NCBI GenBank assembly: GCA_030737875.1
Contig: CM060909.1
Coordinates: 33,717,159 to 33,781,158, forward strand
From: Allium sativum
Lineage: Eukaryota; Streptophyta; Magnoliopsida; Asparagales; Amaryllidaceae
Direction of reading: 5' to 3'
DNA: 64,000 nt
Shown here: positions 24,199 to 34,852 of the stretch, one piece after another
How the letters are laid out: every line of letters begins with the position of its first letter
How positions within the stretch are numbered: position 1 is the stretch's first letter
Translations under genes and position numbers: made by a program
Notes under the pieces: model-generated
What the model saw: the letters and a program-made list of their open reading frames with translations, nothing else
What the model was told of the DNA's origin: nothing
The model's database searches: none

Positions 24199-24493
24199 TG
24201 TTTGAAAATAAAATAGAAGAAACAAGAATGAAGAGAAGTTTTATTATTGATGAATTGCCATTATAAGATAATACAAAGTGTATATATAGATGACCACTAT
24301 TTATAATACAAGAAATAATACAAATAGGCTTGAATAATGGGAATGTGATCGTTGTATTGTTATAATGCGAATGTGACCGATGCTGTGTTATAATAGGCAT
24401 GTGACTGTTGCTATGTTATAATGGGAATGTGACTGTTGCAGTGTAATAATAGGCATGTGACCATTGCTTTCCCATTATTTCGTTACTCTCCCT
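24199..24493 (-). repeat. 3' LTR of minus-strand copia element
   Basis: It lies between the foldback element and a purine-rich tract (minus: TTGAGGGAGAG at about 24494-24504). The left end TGTTTGAAAAT is a plausible LTR terminus; the right end TTA is not a canonical CA. A TATA-like CTATATATACAC is readable on minus near 24275-24290, downstream of 28-bp U3 repeats. The element's 5' LTR is not in the window because 27296 onward interrupts it. Confidence 0.65.
24335..24474. repeat. 28-bp U3 repeat, five copies
   Basis: Units start at 24335, 24363, 24391, 24419 and 24447, exactly 28 bp apart. Each has the form TAAT(G/A)GG(A/C)ATGTGAC plus a GTTG...TTA tail. GGGAATG and AGGCATG versions alternate. 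They lie upstream of the TATA-like box, so they may be enhancer repeats. Confidence 0.85.
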
Positions 24494-24504
24494 CAAACCG
24501 AACT

Positions 24505-26080
24505 TGGGTTCCCATTTCTATCTCCGCCTCCATCAACGACTTTTAGATCCTCCCTCAATCTCATAAAATTCTTGGTAGACAAAGCTTTTGTAAGTGCATC
24601 AGCTCGCTGATAATACACGGGAACATGACAAACCATCGGTTTTCCTATCTGAGTTTTTTCTCTAACAAAATGAAGGTCAATTTCAAGATGCTACGTCCTC
24701 GAATGTTGAATCGGGTTGTACTGTGTCTTCGATTTAAAGCAAACCCTAATTCTTGCAACAAAGATTCAATCCAAGTAACTTCTGCTGTCGTACTTGCAAA
24801 TGCTCGGTATTCCGCCTCTATGCTAGATCTGGAAGAGGTCTGCTGATTTTTAGTACACCAAGAAATAATATTGGAGCCAAGGTAGACACAGTACCCTGAA
24901 ATAGATTTTTGATCATCAATATCATTGGCCCAATTTGCATCAATAAAACACTATAAGTTGAGCTCTTTTTCAGGCTTTATAATTATGCCATAATTTTTTG
25001 TGCCTTGCAAGTATCATCGAATCCTTTTTAGTGCATTCTAATGTTCTTATAGGGGGTTCTATATGATTTGACTTAGCTTGTTAACACTATAGTATATGTC
25101 AGGTCTTGTAATAGTTGCATATTGCAGTGCTTCAATTATGCTTCTATATTTTTTGGCATTGTCGATAGCTTCATCTTTATATTTTGATAGTCTTAGGTTG
25201 ATAATCATAGGTGTCAGCAAGGAATTACCCAGATGCATTTTTGCCTTTTGAATAATTTCTGAAATGTAATTTTGTTGAGATAAAATCAATTCTTGGTCAT
25301 TTTTCTTAATAGCTTGTATTCCAAGGAAAATTTTTAGTTTCCCCATGTCTTTTATGGCAAGTGTTGATAAAGTCTTCGTATGATGTTTACTATTTCTTGA
25401 TTGTTATCTCCTCCAATCAACATATACCAAGATATAGATATTTCCATATGCGCCTCTCTTCATATATAGTGAATTATCTGATTTAGCTTATGTGAAGTTC
25501 ATGTTGGACAAAGTTAACTTAAGTTTTTGATACCAAGCTCTTGAAGCTTGCTTTAAACCATATATAGCCTTATGTAACTTGCATACTTTATTTCCATAGC
25601 TGTAGCCCTCAGTTTGATACATGTAAACCTCTTCGGTCAACTCCCCATGTAAGAAAGCGTTGTTGATGTCTAGCTGCCTTATATTCCATCCTTTACTTAT
25701 AGCAATGGTTAATATGACTCTAATTATTGTGGGCTTTATGACTAGAGAGAAAGTTTCGTTAAAATCAAATCCAGACTACTGTGCATAACCTTTAGCGACT
25801 GATCTAGCTTGGTAATTGTCAATAGATCCATCCTCTTTTCTTTTAGTCTTGATTATCCATCTACATCCAATAATGTTTTTGTGTTTTGGTGGTGTTACCA
25901 AACTCCATTTGTTATTTTTCATGACTGCCTGATATTCAATATTCATGGCCTCTTTCCATTTTTCTGATTTTATTGCTTGCTCAAAGTTGGTTGGTTCTGC
26001 TTCAATAACCGAGGTATTGTAAACTTTAGGTTTGAAAATCCCACTTTTCGACCTTGTTGTCATGTGATATCCTATGCGCA
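24505..26080 (-). pseudogene. Copia RT and RNase H relic
   Basis: The minus-strand translation gives, from 26081 down: KWKEAMNIEYQAVMKNNKW, GCRWIIKTKRKEDGSI, ARSVAKGYAQ(stop)SGFDFNETFS, RQLDINNAFLHGEL, KAIYGLKQASRAWYQK, ILVYVDW, then LKIFLGIQ, LTPMIINLRLS, RSIIEALQYATITRPDI. RNase H/end of pol follows with QQTSSRSSIEAEYRAFAS and ADALTKAL-like remains. This is the canonical copia RT-RNase H order. The catalytic YVDD box reads YVDW, and stops and frameshifts occur, so it is dead. Confidence 0.92.
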
Positions 26081-27295
26081 TTTGCTGGGGCTGCTGATGT
26101 GTTTTAGTACTGTTGTTTGTTCCTATGTCTGCATTGATGTTAATTTCTACATCACTACTGCTCTACATGTCTTGATTAATCTGACTTGTGTCCATACTTT
26201 CTGAATTATCATTTGTCCATGCTGTTTGCGCATTTGTTTCTTCCATGGAGTCATTTTGTAAGTTGTTATTAATTATGTCTTGATGATCTTCAATAATGTT
26301 ATCAGCCAATGATTATGCAAAAACTTGCTTGAATTCCCCCCTCCCCCCCCCCCCCCCCCCGACAAGATTTTCTGCATGATTCACCCTGATTTCCTGTTTA
26401 CCTGCAAGGGGAAATGTATTTTCATCAAAAACAATGTGTCTGGAAATGTAAATTCTCCCATTTTCGTCTAAGCATTTTTATACTTTTTTGTTCTGTGCAT
26501 ACCCAATGAAAGTGCATGGGCTTGATCTCATGCTTAGTTTGTGCCTATTGTTATCTCTTAGGCATGAAAAACACAAACAACGTATGTTTTAAAAAAATTA
26601 TAGTCTGTTCTAACGTTATATAGCATTCATATGGAGTTTTGTTATCTAGAGCTTTAGTTGGTAATTTATTGATGAGAAAAACTGAAATGTAAAAAGCTTC
26701 ATTCTAATATTTCAATGGCACTGAGCCTCGAGACATTAATGTTAGACCATCTCTACTATGTGTATGTGTTTTCTTTCTACCAAACCATTTTGTTCAGATG
26801 TGTGAGGGAAAATCAATCTATGTTTTATTCATCTTTATCAAAATAATTAGTTAAAGGTTTAAACTCTCCCCCACCATCGGTTTGAAAAAAATTAACATTC
26901 TAATTGGTTTGTTTTTCAAAGTGAGTTATGAATTCTATGATAGTATTACATGTTTTTGACTTATTCTTTAGCGTATATATCCAAGTATATCTCGAGCAGG
27001 CATCCACAAAGGAAAGATAATACCTGTGTCCTTGATATGAATTCAGTGGTGCTGGTCCCTACAAATCAGCAACTATCAGCTTGGGAGGTTTATTGTATCT
27101 AGTTTCAGCATCTACGAAAGGAAGTTTAAGATTTCTACCAATTTGGCAGTGTGTGCATGTGTGTTTGGCAGGTACATAATTATTAAAAGAAATATTATTA
27201 TTGCATAAAATAGTTTTAACAACTTCAATACTAGGATGTCCTAATTTCCTATGCCATAAATCAAGATTACATTGTTTGCCATCTTCATTACATTT
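26081..27295 (-). pseudogene. Copia integrase relic, truncated by family A insertion
   Basis: From 27295 down the minus strand reads CNEDGKQCNLDLWHRKLGHP, then CTHCQIGRNLKLPF (the HHCC finger), then the core: VADL(stop)GPAPLNSYQGHRYYLSFVDACSRYTW and TDGGGEF. Later parts decay with many stops. The frame breaks at 27295/27296 where TGTAACGACCC, the end of a family A LTR, begins. Copia gag and 5' LTR should lie beyond the far end of the inserted pile, outside the window. A run of about 25 C (26336-26360) lies between integrase and RT. Confidence 0.9.
26336..26360. repeat. Poly-C tract
   Basis: An almost uninterrupted run of C with a single T (26342), within the copia relic. It is prone to sequencing error, so its length is unreliable. 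Confidence 0.9.
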
Positions 27296-27441
27296 TGTAA
27301 CGACCCAAGGATTTTCGGCCCCGATGATCGACATAAGTACCTTTACCATAACTCATGCCGACCTTCCAAACACCGAAAACACTAGAACGTTATTAGAAAG
27401 AATTCAGAGAGTGACATAAGAAAGGAAGAAATATTAGAATA

Positions 27442-27462
27442 GAAGAAGAAGAAGAAGAAGAA
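27442..27462. repeat. (GAA)n microsatellite in LTR A1
   Basis: Seven GAA/AGA triplets. LTR A2 has a shorter version at about 35000-35012, showing slippage since the copies separated. Confidence 0.85.
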
Positions 27463-27520
27463 ACAACACAACATAGAGTCTCACATCGCAGCGGAACAAA
27501 ATATAATACAGAAATAAATA

Positions 27521-27526
27521 TTTATT
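27521..27526 (-). terminator. Poly(A) signal of LTR A1
   Basis: Minus-strand AATAAA about 230 bp before the LTR's minus-strand 3' end. The matching AATAAA in A2 is at 35072-35077. With the TATA-like box near 32450 this would make the transcribed repeat (R) about 4.9 kb long. Confidence 0.45.
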
Positions 27527-28201
27527 GAGAGCTTTTAAAAAAAATACTTACAATATCAGAGTACATCACACAACGGGACAGTTATAATCACCTGTTCCCA
27601 TATACAACACACAGCGGAATAGTAGCTATATAATATCATACGTCTAAACATCTCCAGCTCATCTCTGGACTTCACAGCATTCGATAACCTGAACATGTAC
27701 ATCCCGGGATAATCCAAGCATTTACAAAACACCGGGTCAGTCTGCTGAACCAGAGTGAGATAAACTCGCACATTATCAAGGGAGATCATCCAACTTGATT
27801 TTTGAGTTAAAATCCTTTCAAAAGAAAAAGATAATCATAAGAGCAAATCCACACATAAATACGGACGGTTTTTACTTTACGATAACCCATAACATTTTTG
27901 AAATCAATATCTTTTCTGATATTATAATAATGTCTAAACACAAGTAGACATCAATCTAGCGGAACACTTGCATCTCATGCTCCATATATATAGTATACAA
28001 TCAAAACCGCGGGCACTTATTGGAGATTGGATTCCGACTATGACAAGCTATGGGACCACCTACCGATAGTGTATCTCTAGAGGCGAATACACTAGGTTCA
28101 ACAAGAACGTCTTGCAACCCGACCCACACATGACCGACCACTCATTTCGCTTGAGTGTATCGAATGTATATCACCAACGGTTGGGAGCTACCCACTGTTT
28201 C

Positions 28202-28673
28202 CTAAAAAGGGACAGCAACGACATAGATTAAAGAAGTAAATGAAAGTTCTCTAGACAGGTGATTATACACCCTAATGGGGGCGACCCACATAGCCATGTT
28301 GTCTGCCTGATTTTTGTCATTTCTCGGTTGATGAGGCTTGAGGTTCAAGTTATCTTTTGGGAACACCTGGTCACCATTCACTTTGAATGCCACATCGTCA
28401 AATCCGTCAGATATCACTAATTGACGTCCACAAAAATACTCTAGTTGGAAGCTAAGAGAACGGCAATTCTGCGCCAACAACTATAGCACGTTTAAAGAAA
28501 ACCAACGTACGTGATCCTTTTGGAAATACTCTGTCAAGCATCCGTCCATACAAGTCATCCAGGAGCTGGATGAACTGAAGGTACTCTCCTACTGCATCCC
28601 ATATAGGAATCACCCCATGGATCAGTAGCGAGTAGTCCTTGCAACCCGTAGATTCCAACCATGACAGAATCAC
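28202..28673 (-). other. Paired overlapping ORFs inside LTR A1
   Basis: Minus-strand ORFs 28452-28673 (73 codons, starting MILSWLESTGCKDYSLLIHG) and 28202-28480 (92 codons, containing WVAPIRVYNHLSREL) overlap by 29 bp in different frames. Both are also open in LTR A2 (36005-36226, 35692-36033). The peptides are not recognised. Between A1 and A2 the first ORF has about 11 base changes in 200 bp, most of which change the amino acid, so no purifying selection is visible since the LTRs were copied. They may be chance frames in a GC-richer zone. Confidence 0.3.
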
Positions 28674-31033
28674 AGCTTATCTCTATTTGCCAGTTAGAGA
28701 ATATTAGTGGTTCTTCCGTTTATGAAAACCCACAGTCTTCAGTGCTCCATCTCGATCATCTTTTGATATCTTCACGTATTCGTTGGTCGGAATGGTTTTG
28801 GAATATGAATTCGATTCCGGTCTTTCCGTACCAACAATCGTATTGGACAGATTTGATAGTCGGTGATTTAACTATAAAAATATACATTGATTCAATCATG
28901 ACAATCCAATGAGTTCACTGGTTCAGTATTCAGCATCACTTGGCCTTTTAAATAAAACAACTGATTCACTTCAGTTTAATTAAAACTTTTAACTCTTTTA
29001 ATATTAAAAAAAATACGATATTTGAATTCTTATCTGCTAATGCCCTTCAAATCATTTCATTATAATACTTAGTAAAATAACTTATAACCATATTCAATTT
29101 CCACTTAATTCTCCTTTCAAAAACACTTGTTACCTTATTCTTTATTATTTAAACTTGGGAAATCCACTTAACTTATTATTTGTAAATAACATTACGTAAT
29201 AGCTTTTATTCTATTCTTGAAACAATAACTAATATTTATTTGTATAGAATAAAACTAAACTTTACATTTCCTTTACTTCGGATCTCTCGTTATGTATTCT
29301 CCAATTTCCATCCAATGTTGCATTATTACAACAATGGAAATAATGAACTATCACTAACTCCTTTTACGATTACCAACTAATATCATCTTCAGATAATCCT
29401 GATGTTGTTCAAGTTGGGGTATTTTAATTACCTCTCAGACCTTGATCAACAACGTTGTTATCCTCAGATAAATATAAGCTGTAATCAAACCAATATTCTA
29501 TTCCAGTCTTAAAACAAATTCCATTATAAATTGGATTTGGTTATACAATCCTACAACCCACTTCTTACTCAAATTTACTTTTATCAATCTCCTTTCAAAT
29601 ATATTCGACCATTTCCCACTTTGGAAATCTTATTTAAATTTTCCCCTTTCTACTTGATCTCATTTTCAAGTATCGTAAAATTAACGCCTTAACACTTTAA
29701 ACCTCATTTACATAACCCTGGTTTATTATAAACCTTTTATTTTAATTTCCTTTGGCTTAATTTAAATAATTAAGTAACATTTATTTCAAGCTATGGTATT
29801 CGCTTGAAATTCTCTTCATAACTTCATTATAAAAATTCGGGTTTTAAATATAAACCTGTTCATAACTTCTTCCACATTCACTTATATTTCATCTCAACTT
29901 TGATTACTTTTTACATTAATTCAATTAAAAACTAATTTCCTAAACTACTATTAATCAGGATAATAATTTACTTTGATCATTAACTACTGTAAAAGTAGTT
30001 AATTCCTTTATTAACTAAAATAAATAGTAACTCCCTTTTTTAAAAAAACTTATTAAAACTAAAACAATATTCATTAACTATTTTATTTGATTAATTCAAA
30101 ATAAACTAATTAATTAATCAATTCCAATTAAAAGGGGTCGATTTAGTACATACAAAACACAGTTATTTCATTAATCGATTTCAATTCATTTTTCGTTTTA
30201 AATTAATTACTAACATAATTAATTTAAATAATTCAATTTAATTTGTTTCTTAACAAAACAATTATCCAAATTTAACACTCTAGATTAATTTCTATTCACT
30301 TATTTATAAATCTGATTAACATCAGAGATTCTCATATAAAACTAACTGATAATTAATTATAAATTTAAATCACAAATGATAAATATTTACTTTCTTTTAA
30401 CCAAACCTTTTATTCAAACTGATATATTTCAAAATCTATACCCAGCTATAAAATAAATTTTATAACTTCAGTTCTATCAGTTCACCTGACGGTGAATCAA
30501 TATTTATAAAACGATTGATTTTATAGGCCATATGTTGCCAAATACTCAACCAATATTGCCTATTGATTTAAACTAGACAGATGTTGAATTTTTAGTCAAC
30601 AATCCATAATCAAATCAATAACCCAAACAGGATAGTTCATATGTTGATAATATGAAATAAATAATATGTATTGAGGAATCCCGTTGGATCCTTCCAACCT
30701 GTTCTTCCCTGAAATCACAACGGTTATCTCTAATCAGATCATTTCAATTTCATTTAACTAAAATAAATAACGGCCATTAACATCAACCCATTCACAAGCA
30801 ATTCAAACAATTTTAGCACGTTTATTTTATAAACGTGACCAACAAGGTAAGTTACATCTATTGGATCCAATTGTTAAAATAACGATTTGGGTATTTCACT
30901 GAAATTAAACCCGGTTTAATTTCATTGGTTAAATCAGCAAATAAATATATAATTAGCAAACAGTCAACCATCAGCAACCAGAGCATACAAAATAAAAACC
31001 CAATTTATATAAAATATAAATGGGGGTAACTGA

Positions 31034-31048
31034 GTGAGTTTAACTCAC
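31034..31048. repeat. GTGAG-N5-CTCAC palindrome, LTR A1
   Basis: GTGAGTTTAACTCAC is a perfect 15-base palindrome around its centre. On the minus strand it overlaps AAG|GTGAGT, a strong 5' splice site. The A2 copy is at 38584-38598. Family B has the same arms with a different core. Confidence 0.6.
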
Positions 31049-32033
31049 CTTGGTTTGATACCGTTGTTAAATTGGCTCATTTCAGTTAAATTAAATAGTC
31101 ATTTAATTTAACTAAAATTTCCAGTTAATTCCAAACACATCCAGTTCTGTTCTACAATGTAGATCTTGCCAACGCGATTCTGTTAATTCAATAACAAGTT
31201 ATTAATACTTAAAGTTAATATAATTTAATCTAACTAATTCCCTTAACCCACTTTAATTAAATTAAGTGCAGATTAAAATAAAATGGTTCGAACCCTTTAA
31301 CTCAATTCCTGCCATCTTTAGTTACCACTTACTGTAGTTATAATAAGTAATTTTAACTCCTAATTAGGGTTAAGAGGCTAATACCTAGGGTTTAAGACGC
31401 TAATTACTTTGGTTGTTATTTTAAATAGCCCGATACTTAACTAATTAATTCAACAAAGGTTTTAAATGTCCACTAGTTACATTTGTTAAAAAGCATATGT
31501 TCTTCTGTCCCATTCCCGGCGTTCTCAGCAAGACCAAAGTGCTAGCAACAAATTTCATGATTTAAGTTAATGGCATAATTTAACACTTAAATTCCTTGAT
31601 TAAATATGGTAAACTAATTTCGTTTCTTAACCTCCTAATTTGCAAAGTACTCGACAGCATTATTCCCTCCGTTCTCATCTTATGTACAGTGAAGTCCATG
31701 CCCTGTTCAACCCTGACCTATCCACCATTCACGTTAATTTAAATAATTAAATTTAACTAGTTTTAATTAGGGTTAAATTACGTTAATTACTTTCATCTTC
31801 GTTCCAATTTGAGTTTTAAGGCCGACTTCCTTTCCTTCTGAATACCTGATGCCACAACGTTGCCATTCACGCTTGGAATCCCACATCGCACCTACTTTGT
31901 TTCTGCACTAGATCATGCCCCTAAACATGGTTAAGTTAATTGGTACTTGGTTAATGATTTAGTTAAACGATTTACGTTATTAAATGTACATTAACATCCG
32001 ATTAAAACAAGCCACCTTCATTTATCACCTTCC

Positions 32034-32290
32034 CATAACGCTGCTTCACAACCCATGCTCTCATCGGAAGTCCTCTGCCCCACACCAAATCAGGCCATCG
32101 GATGACGATCGAGAACTGCTGGCGTAGGCGCCTCACGCCCCTCCATCATCACCAGTAGCCTTGACCTATACCTCATCGTCGTTCGCTAGTTCTGACCCAC
32201 AAACCGTCGATGTTCTCGAAGCCAAATTCAGCTGCCATGCTACACTAAAGTCCATCACCCCGTTGAATCGATAGAGCTCGGTGGGCTGAG
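32034..32290 (-). other. GC-rich leader segment, LTR A1
   Basis: A GC-rich island in AT-rich DNA, on the minus strand just downstream of the TATA-like box at about 32450. The plus strand of the A2 copy (39593-39868) has a 91-codon ORF that looks like chance. The minus-strand block around GAGCTCTATCGATTC and ACGGGGTGATGG is shared in modified form with copy B1. Likely the transcribed 5' leader. Confidence 0.45.
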
Positions 32291-32449
32291 GGTTATTGTA
32301 ATAGGAAGAATTTGAATTCAATTAATTGTTTGAGAGAATTTATGGAGAATTAAATCAAGAATTTCAACCATTGTTTTAGTTGTGGAGGTGCAAGGAAGGT
32401 ATTGACAAGAAGAAAGCCTTTGACGCGGATTAATTAGGGTTATAGCATG

Positions 32450-32461
32450 AATATAAATAGT
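32450..32461 (-). promoter_or_regulatory. TATA-like box, LTR A1
   Basis: The minus strand reads CTATTTATATTC; in LTR A2 (about 40002-40013) it reads CTATATATATTC, a better TATA box. It lies about 1.23 kb from the minus-strand LTR start and directly upstream of the GC-rich leader. Confidence 0.45.
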
Positions 32462-32579
32462 GATAGTGGGATGGAATAATATTATTTTATTAATTGAAAC
32501 TTCGTCGTGAAGTAACACAATAAAACCATTACAGACAATCTCCGTTTTTTGATAAAAAAACTAATCTTAGCGTAGAAAA

Positions 32580-33485
32580 ATATTCCGGACCCAATAGGAC
32601 AAGTTTCGTCGAATTCCGACATCGTTTGGAAAAATTTCCTTTATAAAACCAAAAACAAACACACGTTTTAATTTTCCACGATCACTAGATAAATTCAATC
32701 AACTTGAAACTTTGAAATTCTAAAATAATTAATCAATACGAACCCAACGGCACCAGTTTCGTCGCATTCTGAGACTTTCCCCGGTGCGCTATTTTTATGC
32801 GCACCGCAATGCCATTCTAGACACCAAATTAGCCGGTCTCCAAAAAAAACTATATACCTATCTTGACTCTAATCGACGATACGAACTCAACGGATCTGGT
32901 TCCGTGGCTTAATTCGACCGTCTGCTCAAGTTACACTCAAATATCTCTTTATTGAATTGAATTAATTAAATTACGCACTATAGAAAATAATTGGGCGTTT
33001 ACGGCTACCGTTGTCACATACGACATCGGTTTGCCATGCAGTTTGATTTTCTTACAATATTTTAACGATACGGTTCCAATGAAACTGATTTCATTGAAAA
33101 CGAAGTCCGTTTGCAAAATGGCTATTTTTAATGCTATAAAAATATCGAATAAATATTAATTCAATTCCAAATAATTCAAATAAATTAAAATAAATTATTT
33201 TTAACATATATATCCAAAAAGAATATACATATGATTCTCAATATAATTTATACACCTCAATATCGTCAATTTTGAGTTAAATGATTTGAATTTCCTATTT
33301 AAATATATTAAATAATGTTATATTTTAATAACGATTTTCCATAGCGACTATTTCAAAATTTGATTTGGCCATAACTTACTATTTACAATACGAAATCTTA
33401 ATTTTTCTCTTTCATATGAAAATTATTGTCAATACGGTTCCAACGTTTCTTGTTTCATAGAAATCCGACTTATATCGGATCCTAT
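32580..33485 (-). repeat. Degenerate U3 repeats around GTTTCGTCGAATTCCG
   Basis: A motif with the sense 'cgatacggaaccaacggna-CTAGTTTCGTCGAATTCCGA' recurs in diverged form near 32585, 32740, 32878, 33065 and 33430, and in family B U3 near 59448, 59618 and 59775. The spacing is roughly 120-350 bp. It may be an enhancer-like array upstream of the promoter. Confidence 0.5.
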
Positions 33486-33683
33486 ATATTCAATTGAAGT
33501 TCAAAACTCTATATTACGAACTGCAGTGCCATTTCGAGCTCGATTTTTATATTATATAATTATATAACGTTCAAACTTCATTTTTAGTAACGAAATAAAT
33601 ATTAAGATCCTTTAATATTCCAAATATAGTATTTAAAATAAATTAAATAAAATATTTGGCTGCCAAAAATACGGGTTGTTACA

Positions 33684-33696
33684 TTCTTTCCCCCTT
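33684..33696 (-). other. Polypurine tract, family A
   Basis: On the minus strand AAGGGGGAAAGAA directly precedes the LTR start TGTAACAACCCG. A second copy is at 41241-41253, to the right of LTR A2. Confidence 0.85.
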
Positions 33697-34839
33697 AAAA
33701 TAATTTTGTCCTCGAAATTGCTAAGGTAAGAAAGGACGTTACAAACCCATTAATTTCCAAACCCAATTTTAATTCAAATCAAACCCAATTCAATATCGTA
33801 AATAAATATTTTCAAAAATATCGAAAATTTTCTAACACTTTAAATTCCCGGAAAAATTCGGCAGAGTCTCCCCTGAACGAAGTGACACCTGCGATATCGC
33901 AGGAACTAATAATATATATACATCGACCCACAGGTCGGAAAACAAAAATCAAAACCCAAAATTCTATATTTTCGCGTAGGCATACCTTTTACGAGCGCTA
34001 TTGGGCATATTTGCTCAGCGTATATGCGATTTACCCAACCAATATCAATTTGCCTAGCCATCTGGCACCTGTACTCAACTCAATTAACATATCAGTAATA
34101 AATATTTGAAATTATTAAGTACTATTTCTCTAATCAACAAATATAACAACACGAATTCAAAAATCAAACAGATAGCAGCATTTCATTATCAAACTCAGGG
34201 TAAACTCTGAAATTCTAATTCATATGCAGTTCAATTCCAGTTTAATTATACCGGAAATTATTTTCCATTATTAAAATTCATTTAGCTCCATGATATTGTT
34301 GATTATTCCAATTCAAACAAACTATCATCCAATAACAACCAATTCACAACCAAGTCAATTGAATTTACATTCAATATTCATAATTTATTTTGGTTTTACA
34401 GATTTAAACATCAATCGATTAATTTCTATATGATTATTATTAATTCAAATTCCAAATTTATTTAATTCAGTATCATTCTTATTTTAATTCCACTTAACCA
34501 ATTCAAGTTTCAACTCAAATTTCAAATCCCATTTGAATTCCATTATATCGATCAAACACAATAGTATCTCAATAATTTGATGAAATTATTTCTTTTCTAT
34601 ACAAAATATAATTTGGGTAAAATTGTTTCATTTACCCTCTTTTCAAAACAGTATTGTATCAATTGACAGTTCTATGCTTCTCAACACTTGAATTGACCAA
34701 ACAACACAATACAAACATTTGTATATAAAATTTACAAATACACTCTCATATATATATACACTCAATCTCGATCTAGGGTATTACTAACCCAATCTCTATC
34801 GAGTTACACCACAGAGCCAAGGTTATTACTATACCAATA

Positions 34840-34851
34840 GCTCTGATACCA
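34840..34851 (-). other. Primer binding site, family A (tRNA-iMet)
   Basis: On the minus strand it reads TGGTATCAGAGC, a perfect 12-base match to the usual initiator-Met primer site, one base inside the LTR edge at 34853. Confidence 0.9.
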
Positions 34852-34852
34852 C

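Larger units (their letters stand above)
27296..33683 (-). mobile_element. Family A giant LTR, copy A1, 6388 bp
   Basis: The copy begins TGTAACGACCC (27296) inside the copia integrase relic and ends GGGTTGTTACA (33683). It matches 34853-41240 from end to end, and both copies are 6388 bp although small indels occur. On the minus strand it starts TGTAACAACCCG directly after a polypurine tract. Minus-strand order: degenerate U3 repeats (33480-32580), TATA-like box (about 32450), GC-rich leader (32290-32034), about 3 kb of very AT-rich DNA, a GC-richer zone with two overlapping ORFs (28673-28202), then a 3'UTR-like end with AATAAA at 27521-27526. Candidate left TSD is CATTT (27291-27295). No gag or pol. 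Confidence 0.9.
33684..34852 (-). mobile_element. Family A internal region, 1169 bp, non-coding
   Basis: It lies between LTRs A1 and A2. Its left edge is the polypurine tract (minus: AAGGGGGAAAGAA, 33684-33696) and its right edge the tRNA-iMet primer site (34840-34851). The interior is AT-rich with no gag, protease, RT or integrase. Two segments are conserved with family B: a 3' piece containing minus-strand GGGGAGACTCTGCCGAA (near 33855-33875), and the region just after the primer site (TCGATAGAGATTGGGTTAG... against TCGTTAGAGATAGGATCAG...). The element depends on proteins from elsewhere. Confidence 0.88.

Noticed and set aside
31284..31296. GGTTCGAACCC, a tRNA B-box match (also near 38835)
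   Set aside because: There is no A box or acceptor stem at the right distance upstream; the surroundings are plain AT-rich LTR.
31365..31395. Telomere-like AGGGTTA / CCTAGGGTTTA strings
   Set aside because: They are isolated and imperfect, with no tandem array of TTTAGGG.
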